Shown here: one piece after another, positions 1 through 6,653 of the stretch
Layout of the letters: every line of letters begins with the position of its first letter
How positions within the stretch are numbered: the stretch's first letter is position 1
Source: Verrucomicrobia bacterium UBA1200
Lineage (GTDB): Bacteria; Verrucomicrobiota; Kiritimatiellia; RFP12; UBA1067
Reading direction: 5' to 3'
DNA length: 6,992 bases
Assembly: GCA_002309765.1 (NCBI GenBank)
Contig: DBXY01000050.1
Coordinates: 11,999-18,990 of the forward strand
Notes under the pieces: model-generated
Database searches by the model: none
Told to the model about the DNA's origin: nothing
What the model saw: the letters and a program-made list of their open reading frames with translations, nothing else
Made by a program: the position numbers and the translations under genes

Positions 1-1622
1 CGGCGGCGCCCGCCGCGGTCGACTTCCGCCGTGCCGGTTTTAGCGGCGATCTTTAGCCCGCCGGTCTGCACCCGGCGGCCGGTTCCGAAGGTCGCCACAT
101 CCAGCATCCCGGCGCGAACCAAATCGATTTTCCATGCCGGCCAGTCGAGCGACCGCACCCGCACCGGCGGGTCGGCGAGATTTAGGTGCGGCCGGTACAC
201 GGTGCCGCGGTTGGCCAGCGCGGCGGTTACCACCGCCATTTGCAGCGGGGTGGTGAGCAGCATTCCCTGGCCGATCGCGAGTTGGCAGGTGTCGCCGGTC
301 CGCCACTTGTCTTTGAGGCGGCGCTGTTTCCACTCGTCGGTCGGCAGCAAGCCCGGCGACTCGTTGGGCAGGTCGATCCCGGTGACGGCGCCCAACCCGA
401 GTTTTTTGGCCTGGTCATAAATCGCGTTGTAGCCGATAATCCCGCCCAGGTTGCAGAAGTAGCAGTTGCAGGACTGTTCCAGCGCTTTGCGCATCGAGAT
501 TTCGCCGTGGCCGTAGGTGTTCCAACAGCGCAGGTGCAGACCCGCCAAGGTGAACACGCCCGTGCAGTCGTATTCCGCGTCGGGCGAGTAGCCTTTCATC
601 AGGGCCGAGATCGCGGTGACCGGTTTAAAGGTGCTGCCCGGCGCGTAACGTCCTTGCACGGCCCGGTTAAGCAGCGGCTTGTCCGGGCTGGTGCTGAGTT
701 TTTTCCAGACGGACGGGGAAAGGATCGGCACAAAGCTGTTCAGGTCGTAACTGGGCGCGCTGGCCAAGGCCAGTACCTCGCCGTTGCGCGGGTCAAGCAC
801 TACCCCCGCGCCGCGCCAGCCGCGCAGCGCGCGCTCCACCGCCCGCTGGATTTTCAGGTCTAGGGTCAATTGGAGGTCGTGTCCCGGCGCGACGTGCTTT
901 TCGCCCTGGATTTCGTCATGCTTGTAGCCGCGGGAGTCAACCTGGATCAATTTCTCGCCGCTGGAGCCGGTTAGCAGTTCGTTGTACTGCGCCTCCAGAC
1001 CGCTCCGTCCCACCTGTTCCGGCAGATAGAAGTGCACCACGTCGCCGGGCAGCGGTTTGGGGCGGTCGCGCCGGACGTAACCCAGCACGTGCGCCGCGAG
1101 CGAACCGTAGGGGTAAACCCGCTCAGGTTGGATGTGGATGTCCGCCCCGGCGAAATTCACCGGGCTTTCCGCCAGCCGCGCCACCGTTTCGTGCGACAAA
1201 TTCCGCCAGACCAGCAACGGCATCGGCAAGGCGCGCAGCACGTGGTTGGAAACCGTCTGGTGGGAAATGGTGCGCGGGATGTCAAGGTATTTCGCGATGC
1301 GGTCGATTTCGGCATCGACGGCGTTGATGGTGTTGGTCCAGTTGCCGGGACGGCGGAGTTCGGCCACGTTGATCGCGATGCAGAAACTCGGCTTGGTCTC
1401 GGCAAGGCATACCCCGTGGCGGTCGAAAATCCGGCCGCGCGCGCCGGGCTCCTGTTTGCGGCGGATGCTTTGGCGGCGGAGATCGTGCGAGAAACGGTCC
1501 ACCTCCTCCACCTGGACACGGTGGAGCGATGAAGCCAGGGAGAAAAACCCGACTCCGAAAATCAACGCCAGCAGGGCGAGCCGCCACCAACTAACGGTTA
1601 TTTTCTGACCATACGATTCCAT
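1..1622 (-). CDS. mrdA: Penicillin-binding protein 2 (elongasome transpeptidase), 3' end cut by window
   Basis: Class B penicillin-binding protein that cross-links peptidoglycan during side-wall elongation with RodA and MreBCD. I translated 540 complete codons; the frame is still open at the left edge, so some tens of C-terminal residues are missing. Residues 12-30 form one membrane anchor (WWRLALLALIFGVGFFSLA). ARGRIFDRHG (61-70) opens the PBP dimerisation region, and GRSGLE (205-210) is the conserved turn before the catalytic domain. The transpeptidase motifs are all present: STFK with nucleophile S330 and K333, SCN at 384-386, and KTG at 528-530. C353 (or D352), C366, H372 and C385 look like a metal site. 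The ATG at 1620-1622 was chosen because it follows GGAAGAGG, sits just before the membrane segment, and overlaps the mreD end by 32 nt, suggesting coupled translation. Class B PBP identity is firm; PBP2 rather than FtsI rests mainly on the mre context. Confidence 0.95.
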   Translation of the reverse strand, partial: MESYGQKITVSWWRLALLALIFGVGFFSLASSLHRVQVEEVDRFSHDLRRQSIRRKQEPGARGRIFDRHGVCLAETKPSFCIAINVAELRRPGNWTNTINAVDAEIDRIAKYLDIPRTISHQTVSNHVLRALPMPLLVWRNLSHETVARLAESPVNFAGADIHIQPERVYPYGSLAAHVLGYVRRDRPKPLPGDVVHFYLPEQVGRSGLEAQYNELLTGSSGEKLIQVDSRGYKHDEIQGEKHVAPGHDLQLTLDLKIQRAVERALRGWRGAGVVLDPRNGEVLALASAPSYDLNSFVPILSPSVWKKLSTSPDKPLLNRAVQGRYAPGSTFKPVTAISALMKGYSPDAEYDCTGVFTLAGLHLRCWNTYGHGEISMRKALEQSCNCYFCNLGGIIGYNAIYDQAKKLGLGAVTGIDLPNESPGLLPTDEWKQRRLKDKWRTGDTCQLAIGQGMLLTTPLQMAVVTAALANRGTVYRPHLNLADPPVRVRSLDWPAWKIDLVRAGMLDVATFGTGRRVQTGGLKIAAKTGTAEVDRGGRR

Positions 1623-2127
1623 TGTCCTCTTCCACCGGTTTTTTCAAACCGGACAGACGGTCGACCAGCCCGCACCAAGAAAAACCCACTCCGCCGGCGA
1701 TCGCCCCCGACGCAAACAAAACGCACCAACGAGCCACGGTCTGGAGCGCCGTGGCACCGTCGCCCTCGATCCATAGCCGAGTCCAAATCCCTTGCAAGAC
1801 CGCAGTCACCGCGGTGAACAGCACCCAATGCGGCAAATGGGGGTCGTGTAAAATCCGGGCGAACAGCCTCGTCACCCCCAGCATTATTACTAAGAAACTT
1901 ACCGTACAGAGCGGCGGCAAACCGCCCAAAACATCGGTGAAGCCGCCGGCCAGGATTGCCGCCAGCATGGCGTAGCGCTTGGGCCGGAAAGCCGACGCGT
2001 GGAGCGCGACTGCCGTCAGCAGCACGATTTTCACCGGCGCCCCGCCGAGGGCGGGAAGCGTGTCTTGGAGAACGGCGGCGGCCAGCAGATTGAAAAGCAG
2101 GGCGAAAACGGTTAGCTTATCGGGCAT
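1591..2127 (-). CDS. mreD: Rod shape-determining membrane protein MreD
   Basis: Integral membrane member of the elongasome that links MreC to the rest of the complex. The 178-residue protein has about five or six hydrophobic segments (roughly 5-22, 30-46, 51-64, 71-91, 98-118 and 128-148) and a short polar C-terminal tail rich in Glu, Asp and Asn. The family is poorly conserved; the length, hydrophobicity, a GGFTDVLGGLP segment typical of the region after the second or third membrane helix, and the position between mreC and mrdA support the call. The ATG at 2125-2127 has a textbook AGGAGG six nucleotides upstream. The start overlaps the mreC stop by 11 nt and the end overlaps mrdA by 32 nt, so the three genes are very probably translationally coupled. 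Confidence 0.9.
   Translation of the reverse strand: MPDKLTVFALLFNLLAAAVLQDTLPALGGAPVKIVLLTAVALHASAFRPKRYAMLAAILAGGFTDVLGGLPPLCTVSFLVIMLGVTRLFARILHDPHLPHWVLFTAVTAVLQGIWTRLWIEGDGATALQTVARWCVLFASGAIAGGVGFSWCGLVDRLSGLKKPVEEDNGIVWSENNR
1626..1633 (-). promoter_or_regulatory. Ribosome-binding site of mrdA inside mreD
   Basis: On the minus strand GGAAGAGG is followed by ACA and the ATG at 1622. It lies within the last codons of mreD and supports an mrdA start that overlaps mreD, which explains why the reading frame does not begin after the mreD stop. Confidence 0.65.
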
Positions 2128-2989
2128 TGGCGGCCTCCTGCGCGGTAAGCACGAAAACGTTTTCCAGACTGGCGAGATCGGCGGCCGGGACCGCTTCGGC
2201 GCGGCGGGTAAGCCCGTCCGGCTCCATGGAACTGTCCAGCAGATATCCCACGGTCAGCCCTCTGGGGAAGGCGCCGCCCAGTCCGGAGGTGATGATCCGG
2301 GTACGGGGCGGGGGGGTGAATTCGCGGTCAAGGTAACGGAGCTGGAGCGGCTCAATCACGTACAGAAGCGAGAGGTCGTTTTTTTTGTCGCTGTTTTTGG
2401 GGCGGGAGAGGCGGGCGTTGCCGCCGTAAAGGATGCCGCGCACCGTGCCCAGCCCTTCGGACGGCACCTCCAGTTCGCAGGCGATACGGCTGTTGCTGTC
2501 GGTGAGCAGCAGCACTTCCGAGGAGTGCGGCGCGGTACGGGAAATTCTGCCGACCACGCCTTCTGGCACCACCACCGGGTCGCCTTGCCGGATTCCGTCG
2601 GAGGCCCCTTTCCCGATGCGCATGGTTTGCCACAGTGCGGTGGTCCCGCCGCGGGAGAGCACCGCGGCCGGCAGACAGCGCACGTTACCGGTGAAGGACA
2701 CCCCGACCGTCCGGCGCAAGCGCTCAACCTCGCACTCCAGCCGCTCGACCCGGTCGGCGTCGAGACGCAGCCGCTCCACCTCCCGTTCCAGCATTGCGCA
2801 TCGGGCGGCGTTTGAAGAACGGGCGGCCAAAGCTTTGAGCCGCACCAAGACCGTGCGGTTAAACCAAACCCGGGCTTTTTCGTAGGGGCAGACGGCGTCA
2901 GAGACAACGCCAAAAGTACCGCCGCGCCAAAACACCAGCGCCGCGGTCAAAATGACCATTAGCCATATCCAAAACTTCGTGTGCTTCAC
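2117..2989 (-). CDS. mreC: Rod shape-determining protein MreC
   Basis: Periplasmic scaffold of the elongasome, anchored in the inner membrane; in characterised species it binds and activates PBP2. The 290-residue protein has one N-terminal membrane segment (about 6-21), a Leu/Glu/Arg heptad-like coiled coil (about 60-95, around LEREVERLRLDADRVERLE) and the beta-barrel core. Family signatures include DGIRQGDPVVVPEGVVGRI (131-149) and ITSGLGGAFPRGLTVG (233-248). The start is GTG (2987-2989), preceded by GGAG at seven nucleotides. The next in-frame Met (residue 11) lies within the membrane segment, so the GTG is preferred. The gap from mreB is 61 nt and contains a hairpin; the 3' end overlaps mreD by 11 nt. 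Confidence 0.94.
   Translation of the reverse strand: MKHTKFWIWLMVILTAALVFWRGGTFGVVSDAVCPYEKARVWFNRTVLVRLKALAARSSNAARCAMLEREVERLRLDADRVERLECEVERLRRTVGVSFTGNVRCLPAAVLSRGGTTALWQTMRIGKGASDGIRQGDPVVVPEGVVGRISRTAPHSSEVLLLTDSNSRIACELEVPSEGLGTVRGILYGGNARLSRPKNSDKKNDLSLLYVIEPLQLRYLDREFTPPPRTRIITSGLGGAFPRGLTVGYLLDSSMEPDGLTRRAEAVPAADLASLENVFVLTAQEAANAR
2134..2139 (-). promoter_or_regulatory. Strong Shine-Dalgarno of mreD
   Basis: A perfect AGGAGG on the minus strand, inside the mreC 3' end, six nucleotides before the mreD ATG. It fixes the mreD start and shows that this organism uses canonical Shine-Dalgarno initiation at some genes, unlike the weak or absent sites before mreB and the helicase. Confidence 0.8.
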
Positions 2990-3016
2990 CAGTCCGCTCC
3001 CCCGCGTTATCGCGGG
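2990..3016 (-). promoter_or_regulatory. GC hairpin abutting the mreC ribosome-binding site
   Basis: In the mRNA sense, CCCGCG-ATAA-CGCGGG (3016 to 3001) forms a six-base-pair, all G-C stem with a tetraloop. Its 3' arm runs straight into GGAG (3000-2997), the best Shine-Dalgarno for the GTG start at 2989. There is no U-tract, so it is not an intrinsic terminator. It could modulate mreC translation or stabilise or process the mreB-mreC mRNA; both are inferences. Confidence 0.6.
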
Positions 3017-3050
3017 CGAATGGGGACCTTAGCGCAGCACCCTGCGGAAA

Positions 3051-4079
3051 TCATCGGCCCAGTCTTGCCCGGGCCAGAATGTTAATCTCGTTCAGCACTT
3101 CGCCGGTGCCTTCTGCCACCGCGCTCAGCGGATCTTCAGCCATCGTTACCGGCAGGTTGGTTTGCGCGGCAATCAGCTTGTCGAGCCCGCGCAGCAAAGA
3201 ACCTCCGCCGGCCAGCACTATGCCGCGGTCCACCAGGTCCGCCGCCAGCTCCGGGGGGCTTTTCTCAAGCGTTATGCGCACGGAATCGACGATGGACGAG
3301 ACCGGTTCCTGAAGGGCGTCGCGGATCTCTTCCGAGGTCACCGTCAGCGTTTTAGGCAGGCCGGCCACAAGGTCGCGCCCCTTCACTTCCATGGTCTTCT
3401 CTTCGCCCAGTTTGTAAGCCGAACCGATGTTTATTTTGATTTCCTCAGCGGTCTGCTCTCCGATCATCAAGTTGTAAACGCGCCTCATGTACTGGGTGAT
3501 GCACTCGTCCATGGTGTCACCCCCGACGCGGACGCTCCGCGCGTACACGATACCGCCCAGCGAGATCAACGCAACCTCGCAGGTGCCGCCACCAATGTCC
3601 ACAATCATGTTGCCGGCCGGCTCCTCTACCGGCAACCCGACCCCGATCGCAGCCGCCATCGGCTCTTCGACCGTAAAGACGTAGCGGGCTCCGGCCCCTT
3701 TGGCCGACGCTTCCACCGCCCGCTTTTCCACCTCGGTGATGTCGCTGGGAATCGCTATCACCACCCGGGGCTTCACCAGTTTCGTCTTGTGAACCTTGCG
3801 GATGAAGTACCGGATCATGGCCCCGGTAATGTCAAAGTCAGCAATCACCCCGGATTTCATCGGCCGCACGGCCTTGATGTTGCGGGGGGTGCACCCGAGC
3901 ATTCGCTTGGCTTCCTCTCCAACCGCCAGAATTTTCTTCGTGCCTTCCTGGATTGCCACTACGGAGGGCTCGCGGACTACAATCCCTTCACCCTTTAAAA
4001 ACACAAGTGTATTCGCGGTACCGAGATCGATACCGATGTCACTTGACAAAAATCCAAACATTTTCGAAAACGAAAACAT
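3051..4079 (-). CDS. mreB: Rod shape-determining protein MreB (bacterial actin)
   Basis: Cytoplasmic, membrane-associated actin homologue whose filaments orient the peptidoglycan elongation machinery. At 342 residues it is close to the usual length of about 345. Actin-fold nucleotide motifs are clear: phosphate-1 DLGTANT (18-24), the VEEP segment (137-140), phosphate-2 DIGGGT (161-166) and adenosine motif LAGGGSLLRGL (289-299). The short N-terminus MFSFSKMFGFL is hydrophobic and could help membrane attachment, as in other MreBs. The ATG at 4077-4079 gives the family's normal length; an internal Met at residue 7 is an alternative. Neither has a good Shine-Dalgarno. It is the first gene of mreB-mreC-mreD-mrdA and is preceded by its own candidate promoter. 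Confidence 0.98.
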   Translation of the reverse strand: MFSFSKMFGFLSSDIGIDLGTANTLVFLKGEGIVVREPSVVAIQEGTKKILAVGEEAKRMLGCTPRNIKAVRPMKSGVIADFDITGAMIRYFIRKVHKTKLVKPRVVIAIPSDITEVEKRAVEASAKGAGARYVFTVEEPMAAAIGVGLPVEEPAGNMIVDIGGGTCEVALISLGGIVYARSVRVGGDTMDECITQYMRRVYNLMIGEQTAEEIKINIGSAYKLGEEKTMEVKGRDLVAGLPKTLTVTSEEIRDALQEPVSSIVDSVRITLEKSPPELAADLVDRGIVLAGGGSLLRGLDKLIAAQTNLPVTMAEDPLSAVAEGTGEVLNEINILARARLGR

Positions 4080-4175
4080 AGCACGAATATCCCAAACTCA
4101 AAAGTTACAAACACTCGCACCAAATGTGTCTTTTTTTAAGAAAAACGAAAAAAGGCACACTTCGCGCATAGTGTT
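4080..4175 (-). promoter_or_regulatory. AT-rich 5' leader of mreB
   Basis: The leader contains long T and A runs. An imperfect inverted repeat at 4125-4159 pairs TGTG with CACA and T6 with A6 around a 10-nt loop. Two similar words, ACACTTCGC (4157-4165) and ACACTCGC (4111-4118, both plus strand), lie 46 nt apart and could be operator half-sites. The only Shine-Dalgarno-like word is GGGA about 11 nt before the ATG, which is weak. No known riboswitch is recognised. Confidence 0.35.
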
Positions 4176-4179
4176 GGAT

Positions 4180-4208
4180 ATTTTCCCCTATATGGGATTT
4201 GGGGTCAA
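4180..4208 (-). promoter_or_regulatory. Candidate sigma70-type promoter of the mre operon
   Basis: On the minus strand TTGACC (4208-4203, five of six consensus bases) is followed after 17 nt by GAAAAT (4185-4180, four of six). It sits between the helicase terminator and mreB in the AT-rich gap. Transcription would start near 4173, giving a leader of about 95 nt. Confidence 0.55.
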
Positions 4209-4230
4209 GCCAAAAAGGCGAAAAAACAAG

Positions 4231-4267
4231 AAAAAACGGAATCCGTTTGTGCCGGATCCCGTTTTTT
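4231..4267 (-). terminator. Intrinsic terminator of the helicase gene
   Basis: The minus-strand RNA folds as AAAAAACGG-G-ATCCG, loop GCACAAA, CGGAU-U-CCGUUUUUU. This is a 15-pair stem with one G.U pair, ending in a U-tract followed by a second T-run. It begins 24 nt after the helicase stop. In the plus-strand RNA the same central position is an A-C mismatch, so the structure is better formed in the minus direction, although A and T runs on both sides allow some bidirectional activity. Confidence 0.88.
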
Positions 4268-4290
4268 CCGTCTTTACGGTCTAAACCGGG

Positions 4291-6510
4291 TTAAAAACGG
4301 CGAGGTTTGCCGCGCTGTTTCTTGAAGCGGTCGAAACTCCCGCTGCGCGGTCCGCCCCGTCCGGGACCGGCCGCCCGCGGTTTGCGGTTACCCGCGCCGC
4401 TGCCCCCCGGCCGTCCAAAACGCGGACGTTCGCTGCGTTCGCCGTCACGGAAGCCGGGCTTCCTTCCGCCGAAGCGCGGCCGTTCTTCGCGTTCGCCGAA
4501 CCGTTTTCTCCCGCCGCGCTCGAAACGGGGGCGCTCTTCACGGCCCTCTTCGCGGAAACCGGGCTTGCGGCCGCCGAAGCGCGGCCGTTCTTCGTGTTCG
4601 CCGAAACGCTTTCTCCCGCCGCGCTCGAAACGGGGCCGTTCTTCGCGCCTCTCTTCGCGGAAACCGGGCTTCCTTCCGCCGAAGCGCGGCCGTTCCTCGC
4701 GTTCGCCGAACCGTTTTTGCCCGTCGCGCTCGAAGCGCGGGCGCTTTTCACGCTTTTCTTCTTTCGGGGCTTTCCGTTTCGGCGGCTTAGGGATCTCTTG
4801 GTCGTAGCGGGCCAGTTTGGATTCAAATTCGGCCTGTTCCTTGTCCAGCTCGCGTTTTTCCTTGGCTTTCAGATTGCGGCCGAAGGGTTCGTCGTACCAG
4901 TGGGATTCGACAACCTGATTCTCCTCGCTCTCTGAACGGTTGGACGTCTTGGCGGGTTTGGAACGTTCAGGTTTAGGCCGTTCGGCTTTGGGCCATTCCG
5001 GTTTAGGTTGTTCAGGCTTGGGCCGTTTGAACGCCGGTTTTTCCGGTTTCGGCGGCTCGTCCAACTCTTCGAGCGGCGAGTGGTGGAAATCGGGCTGGCG
5101 CCGTCCCAGGTTGCTGGGACGACGGGCGCGGCGCTCGGTGCGCTCTTTGCGCTGACGCCACGGCGGCACGAAATCGCCGTTTTCGTCAACCGACTTTCCG
5201 GCGGCCCGTTCGGCTTTTTCTGAGTGGTAGGGTTGGTCGCGGCAAATGTCGATTTCCCGCTTAATCAGCCTTTCCACCGCCCGCAGCAGTCCGCGCTCTT
5301 CGGCGGAAACAAAGGAAATCGCGGCACCTGACGCCCCGGCGCGGGCGGTGCGCCCGATACGGTGGATGTAGGACTCGGTCTCTTCCGGCAGGTCGTAGTT
5401 GATTACGTGGGTGATGCTGTCAACGTCGATGCCGCGCGAAGCGATGTCGGTGGCGACCAGCACCCGGACCTTGCCGTTGCGGAAAGCGTTCAGGGTGTTG
5501 GTACGCATCCGCTGGGTCTTGTCGCTGTGGATGGCTTCCGCGCTGACATCGCCGTCGCGCAGCGTCCGGACGATTTTGTCGGCGCCGTGGCGGGTGCGGG
5601 CGAAAACCAGCACCTTGTAGTATTCCGGGTGTTCCTCCAGCAGGTTCAGCAGCAGCTTGGGCTTGTCCCCTTTGTCAACGAACATCAGCATTTGGTTGAT
5701 GCGGTCCACGGTCGGCTGCTCCGGCGAAATGGTGATCTCCACCGGGTCGGTGACCATTTCGGCGGCGAGTTTGCGGATTTCCTTGGAGAGGGTTGCCGAG
5801 AAGAACTGCGTGTGCCGCTCCGGCGGGAGTTGCGGCAGAATCTTTTTGATATCCGGCAGAAAACCCATGTCGAGCATCCGGTCGGCTTCGTCCAGCACAA
5901 ACTCGCGAACCGCGGAAAGGGAAACGTGGCCCTGCTCCATCAGGTCGAAAAGCCGGCCGGGCGTGGCGATGACGATTTCCGCTCCGCGTTGGAGCGCCTT
6001 GACTTGCGGGTTTTGCCCTACGCCACCAAACACCACCGCGAACGGCATCCCTAAGAATTTGCCGTATTCGCCGCAGCATTCTGCGATTTGCGCCGCCAAT
6101 TCGCGGGTCGGGGCCAGCACTAGGGCGCGGGGCAGTCCGGGCTGGGCTTTGTTTTCGGGGTCGGCGGCGAGCCGATGGAGAATCGGCAACAGGAATGCCG
6201 CGGTTTTGCCGGTGCCGGTTTGGGCGCACCCCAGCAAGTCGCTTCCGGAAAGCAAATGGGGAATCGCCTGTTCCTGGATCGGGGTCGGCTGAAGGTAGCC
6301 CTCCTCCGCCACCGCGTGCTGCAACAGCGGGTTCAACAGCCCGAATACGTTGGATGCAAATTGTTCCGGCAGTTCACCTTTGGGTTTTGGCGGCTCTTTC
6401 GGCAGCTCGCGCTCCGCCAGTCCGGGATGTCTGTTTTTGCGCCGACGGTACGGCGCACGTCCGCCGCGGCCTCTCCGGCGGCGGGAAAAGTCTTTATCTT
6501 CTGAATTCAT
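4291..6510 (-). CDS. RhlE-like DEAD-box RNA helicase with long repetitive C-terminal tail
   Basis: ATP-dependent RNA helicase, probably acting in ribosome assembly or mRNA turnover. The core (about 50-425) has every family motif: Q motif PTPIQ (75-79), I AQTGTGKT (96-103), Ia PTRELAAQ (134-141), TPGR (183-186), DEAD (207-210), SAT (238-240), V VATDIASRGID (352-362) and VI HRIGRTARAG (383-392). VVFGGVGQNPQ and LDEADRMLDMGF match the RhlE branch. The N-terminus is Arg/Gly-rich. The tail of about 310 residues is charged and probably disordered, with a KPE-rich stretch (486-520), three 35-residue repeats (590-694) and a Gly/Arg-rich end. At 739 residues it is much longer than typical RhlE proteins, which run to roughly 400-500. 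The ATG at 6508-6510 lacks a Shine-Dalgarno. It has its own terminator, so it is not co-transcribed with mreB by default. Confidence 0.95.
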   Translation of the reverse strand: MNSEDKDFSRRRRGRGGRAPYRRRKNRHPGLAERELPKEPPKPKGELPEQFASNVFGLLNPLLQHAVAEEGYLQPTPIQEQAIPHLLSGSDLLGCAQTGTGKTAAFLLPILHRLAADPENKAQPGLPRALVLAPTRELAAQIAECCGEYGKFLGMPFAVVFGGVGQNPQVKALQRGAEIVIATPGRLFDLMEQGHVSLSAVREFVLDEADRMLDMGFLPDIKKILPQLPPERHTQFFSATLSKEIRKLAAEMVTDPVEITISPEQPTVDRINQMLMFVDKGDKPKLLLNLLEEHPEYYKVLVFARTRHGADKIVRTLRDGDVSAEAIHSDKTQRMRTNTLNAFRNGKVRVLVATDIASRGIDVDSITHVINYDLPEETESYIHRIGRTARAGASGAAISFVSAEERGLLRAVERLIKREIDICRDQPYHSEKAERAAGKSVDENGDFVPPWRQRKERTERRARRPSNLGRRQPDFHHSPLEELDEPPKPEKPAFKRPKPEQPKPEWPKAERPKPERSKPAKTSNRSESEENQVVESHWYDEPFGRNLKAKEKRELDKEQAEFESKLARYDQEIPKPPKRKAPKEEKREKRPRFERDGQKRFGEREERPRFGGRKPGFREERREERPRFERGGRKRFGEHEERPRFGGRKPGFREEGREERPRFERGGRKRFGEREERPRFGGRKPGFRDGERSERPRFGRPGGSGAGNRKPRAAGPGRGGPRSGSFDRFKKQRGKPRRF
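4429..4743 (-). repeat. Three 105-bp in-frame tandem repeats in the helicase tail
   Basis: Units lie at 4639-4743, 4534-4638 and 4429-4533, encoding residues 590-624, 625-659 and 660-694. Each begins RPRFER, continues with KRFGE and RPRFGGRKPGF, and is exactly 35 codons long. A fourth unit starts (RPRFGR, 695-700) and then degenerates. Within each unit RPRF occurs twice, 17 and 18 residues apart, implying an older, shorter repeat. The DNA is highly similar between units, with identical runs of 20 or more bases, so duplication looks recent or homogenised. Confidence 0.93.
4951..5055 (-). repeat. KPE/PKPE-rich low-complexity repeat in the helicase tail
   Basis: Residues 486-520 consist of degenerate PKPE-type words (PPKPEKP, RPKPEQPKPEWPKAERPKPE). 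The matching DNA repeats a motif resembling ggcttgggccgtt. It probably forms an extended, charged linker between the helicase core and the RPRF repeat block. Confidence 0.75.
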
Positions 6511-6521
6511 AACGCTTATAA

Positions 6522-6554
6522 TTTATAATTTTTTCCGATGACGCACAAGGTCAA
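6522..6554 (-). promoter_or_regulatory. Possible promoter region of the helicase gene
   Basis: Immediately before the ATG the minus strand reads AAAAAATTATAAATTATAAG, which holds two overlapping -10-like words. TATAAA at 6527-6522 is the better one. The nearest -35-like word, TTGACC at 6554-6549, is 21 nt away, longer than ideal. If TATAAA is used, the transcript would begin only about 5 nt before the ATG, making the mRNA nearly leaderless. That would fit the lack of any Shine-Dalgarno. Confidence 0.35.
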
Positions 6555-6601
6555 AGTTGGAAATACCGCGAAAATATTTCTTACCTATAACAACAACGGT
6601 T

Positions 6602-6652
6602 AAGGTTATCGAGATGAACGTTCCCGCGCGGGGCGGGGGCGGCTGGCTTGCC
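6602..6652. repeat. 51-nt imperfect direct repeat, copy 1 (REP-like)
   Basis: This copy aligns without gaps to copy 2 at 6777-6827, matching at 37 of 51 positions by my count. The best-conserved part starts at TTCCCG and runs through the GC-rich core to the end (25 of 32). The core TTCCCGCGCGGGGCGGG is nearly self-complementary. It is non-coding and lies between the helicase and the gene at the right edge. Confidence 0.6.
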
Positions 6653-6653
6653 T

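Noticed and set aside
186..863. A 225-codon plus-strand open frame antisense to the PBP2 gene.
   Set aside because: The minus strand here encodes all the catalytic PBP motifs. The plus frame is a shadow of biased codon use.
3162..3998. A 278-codon plus-strand open frame antisense to mreB.
   Set aside because: It is the mirror of the highly conserved mreB frame; its His/Arg/Asp-rich translation resembles no family I know.
4429..4743. The regular repeats considered as a CRISPR array.
   Set aside because: The units are contiguous 105-bp coding repeats with no unique spacers, kept in frame inside the helicase.
4307..4807. Plus-strand frame antisense to the helicase repeats, with an Arg/Ser/Pro-rich translation.
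   Set aside because: It results from GC-rich repeat DNA read on the opposite strand; there is no family similarity or initiation signal.
4281..4826. A 181-codon minus-strand frame overlapping the helicase tail, with a Lys/Ala/Ser-rich histone-like translation.
   Set aside because: It is a shifted reading of the 105-bp tandem repeats. The repeat length is a multiple of three, so all frames repeat and stay open. The in-frame helicase carries clear family motifs, and no independent ribosome-binding site was found.
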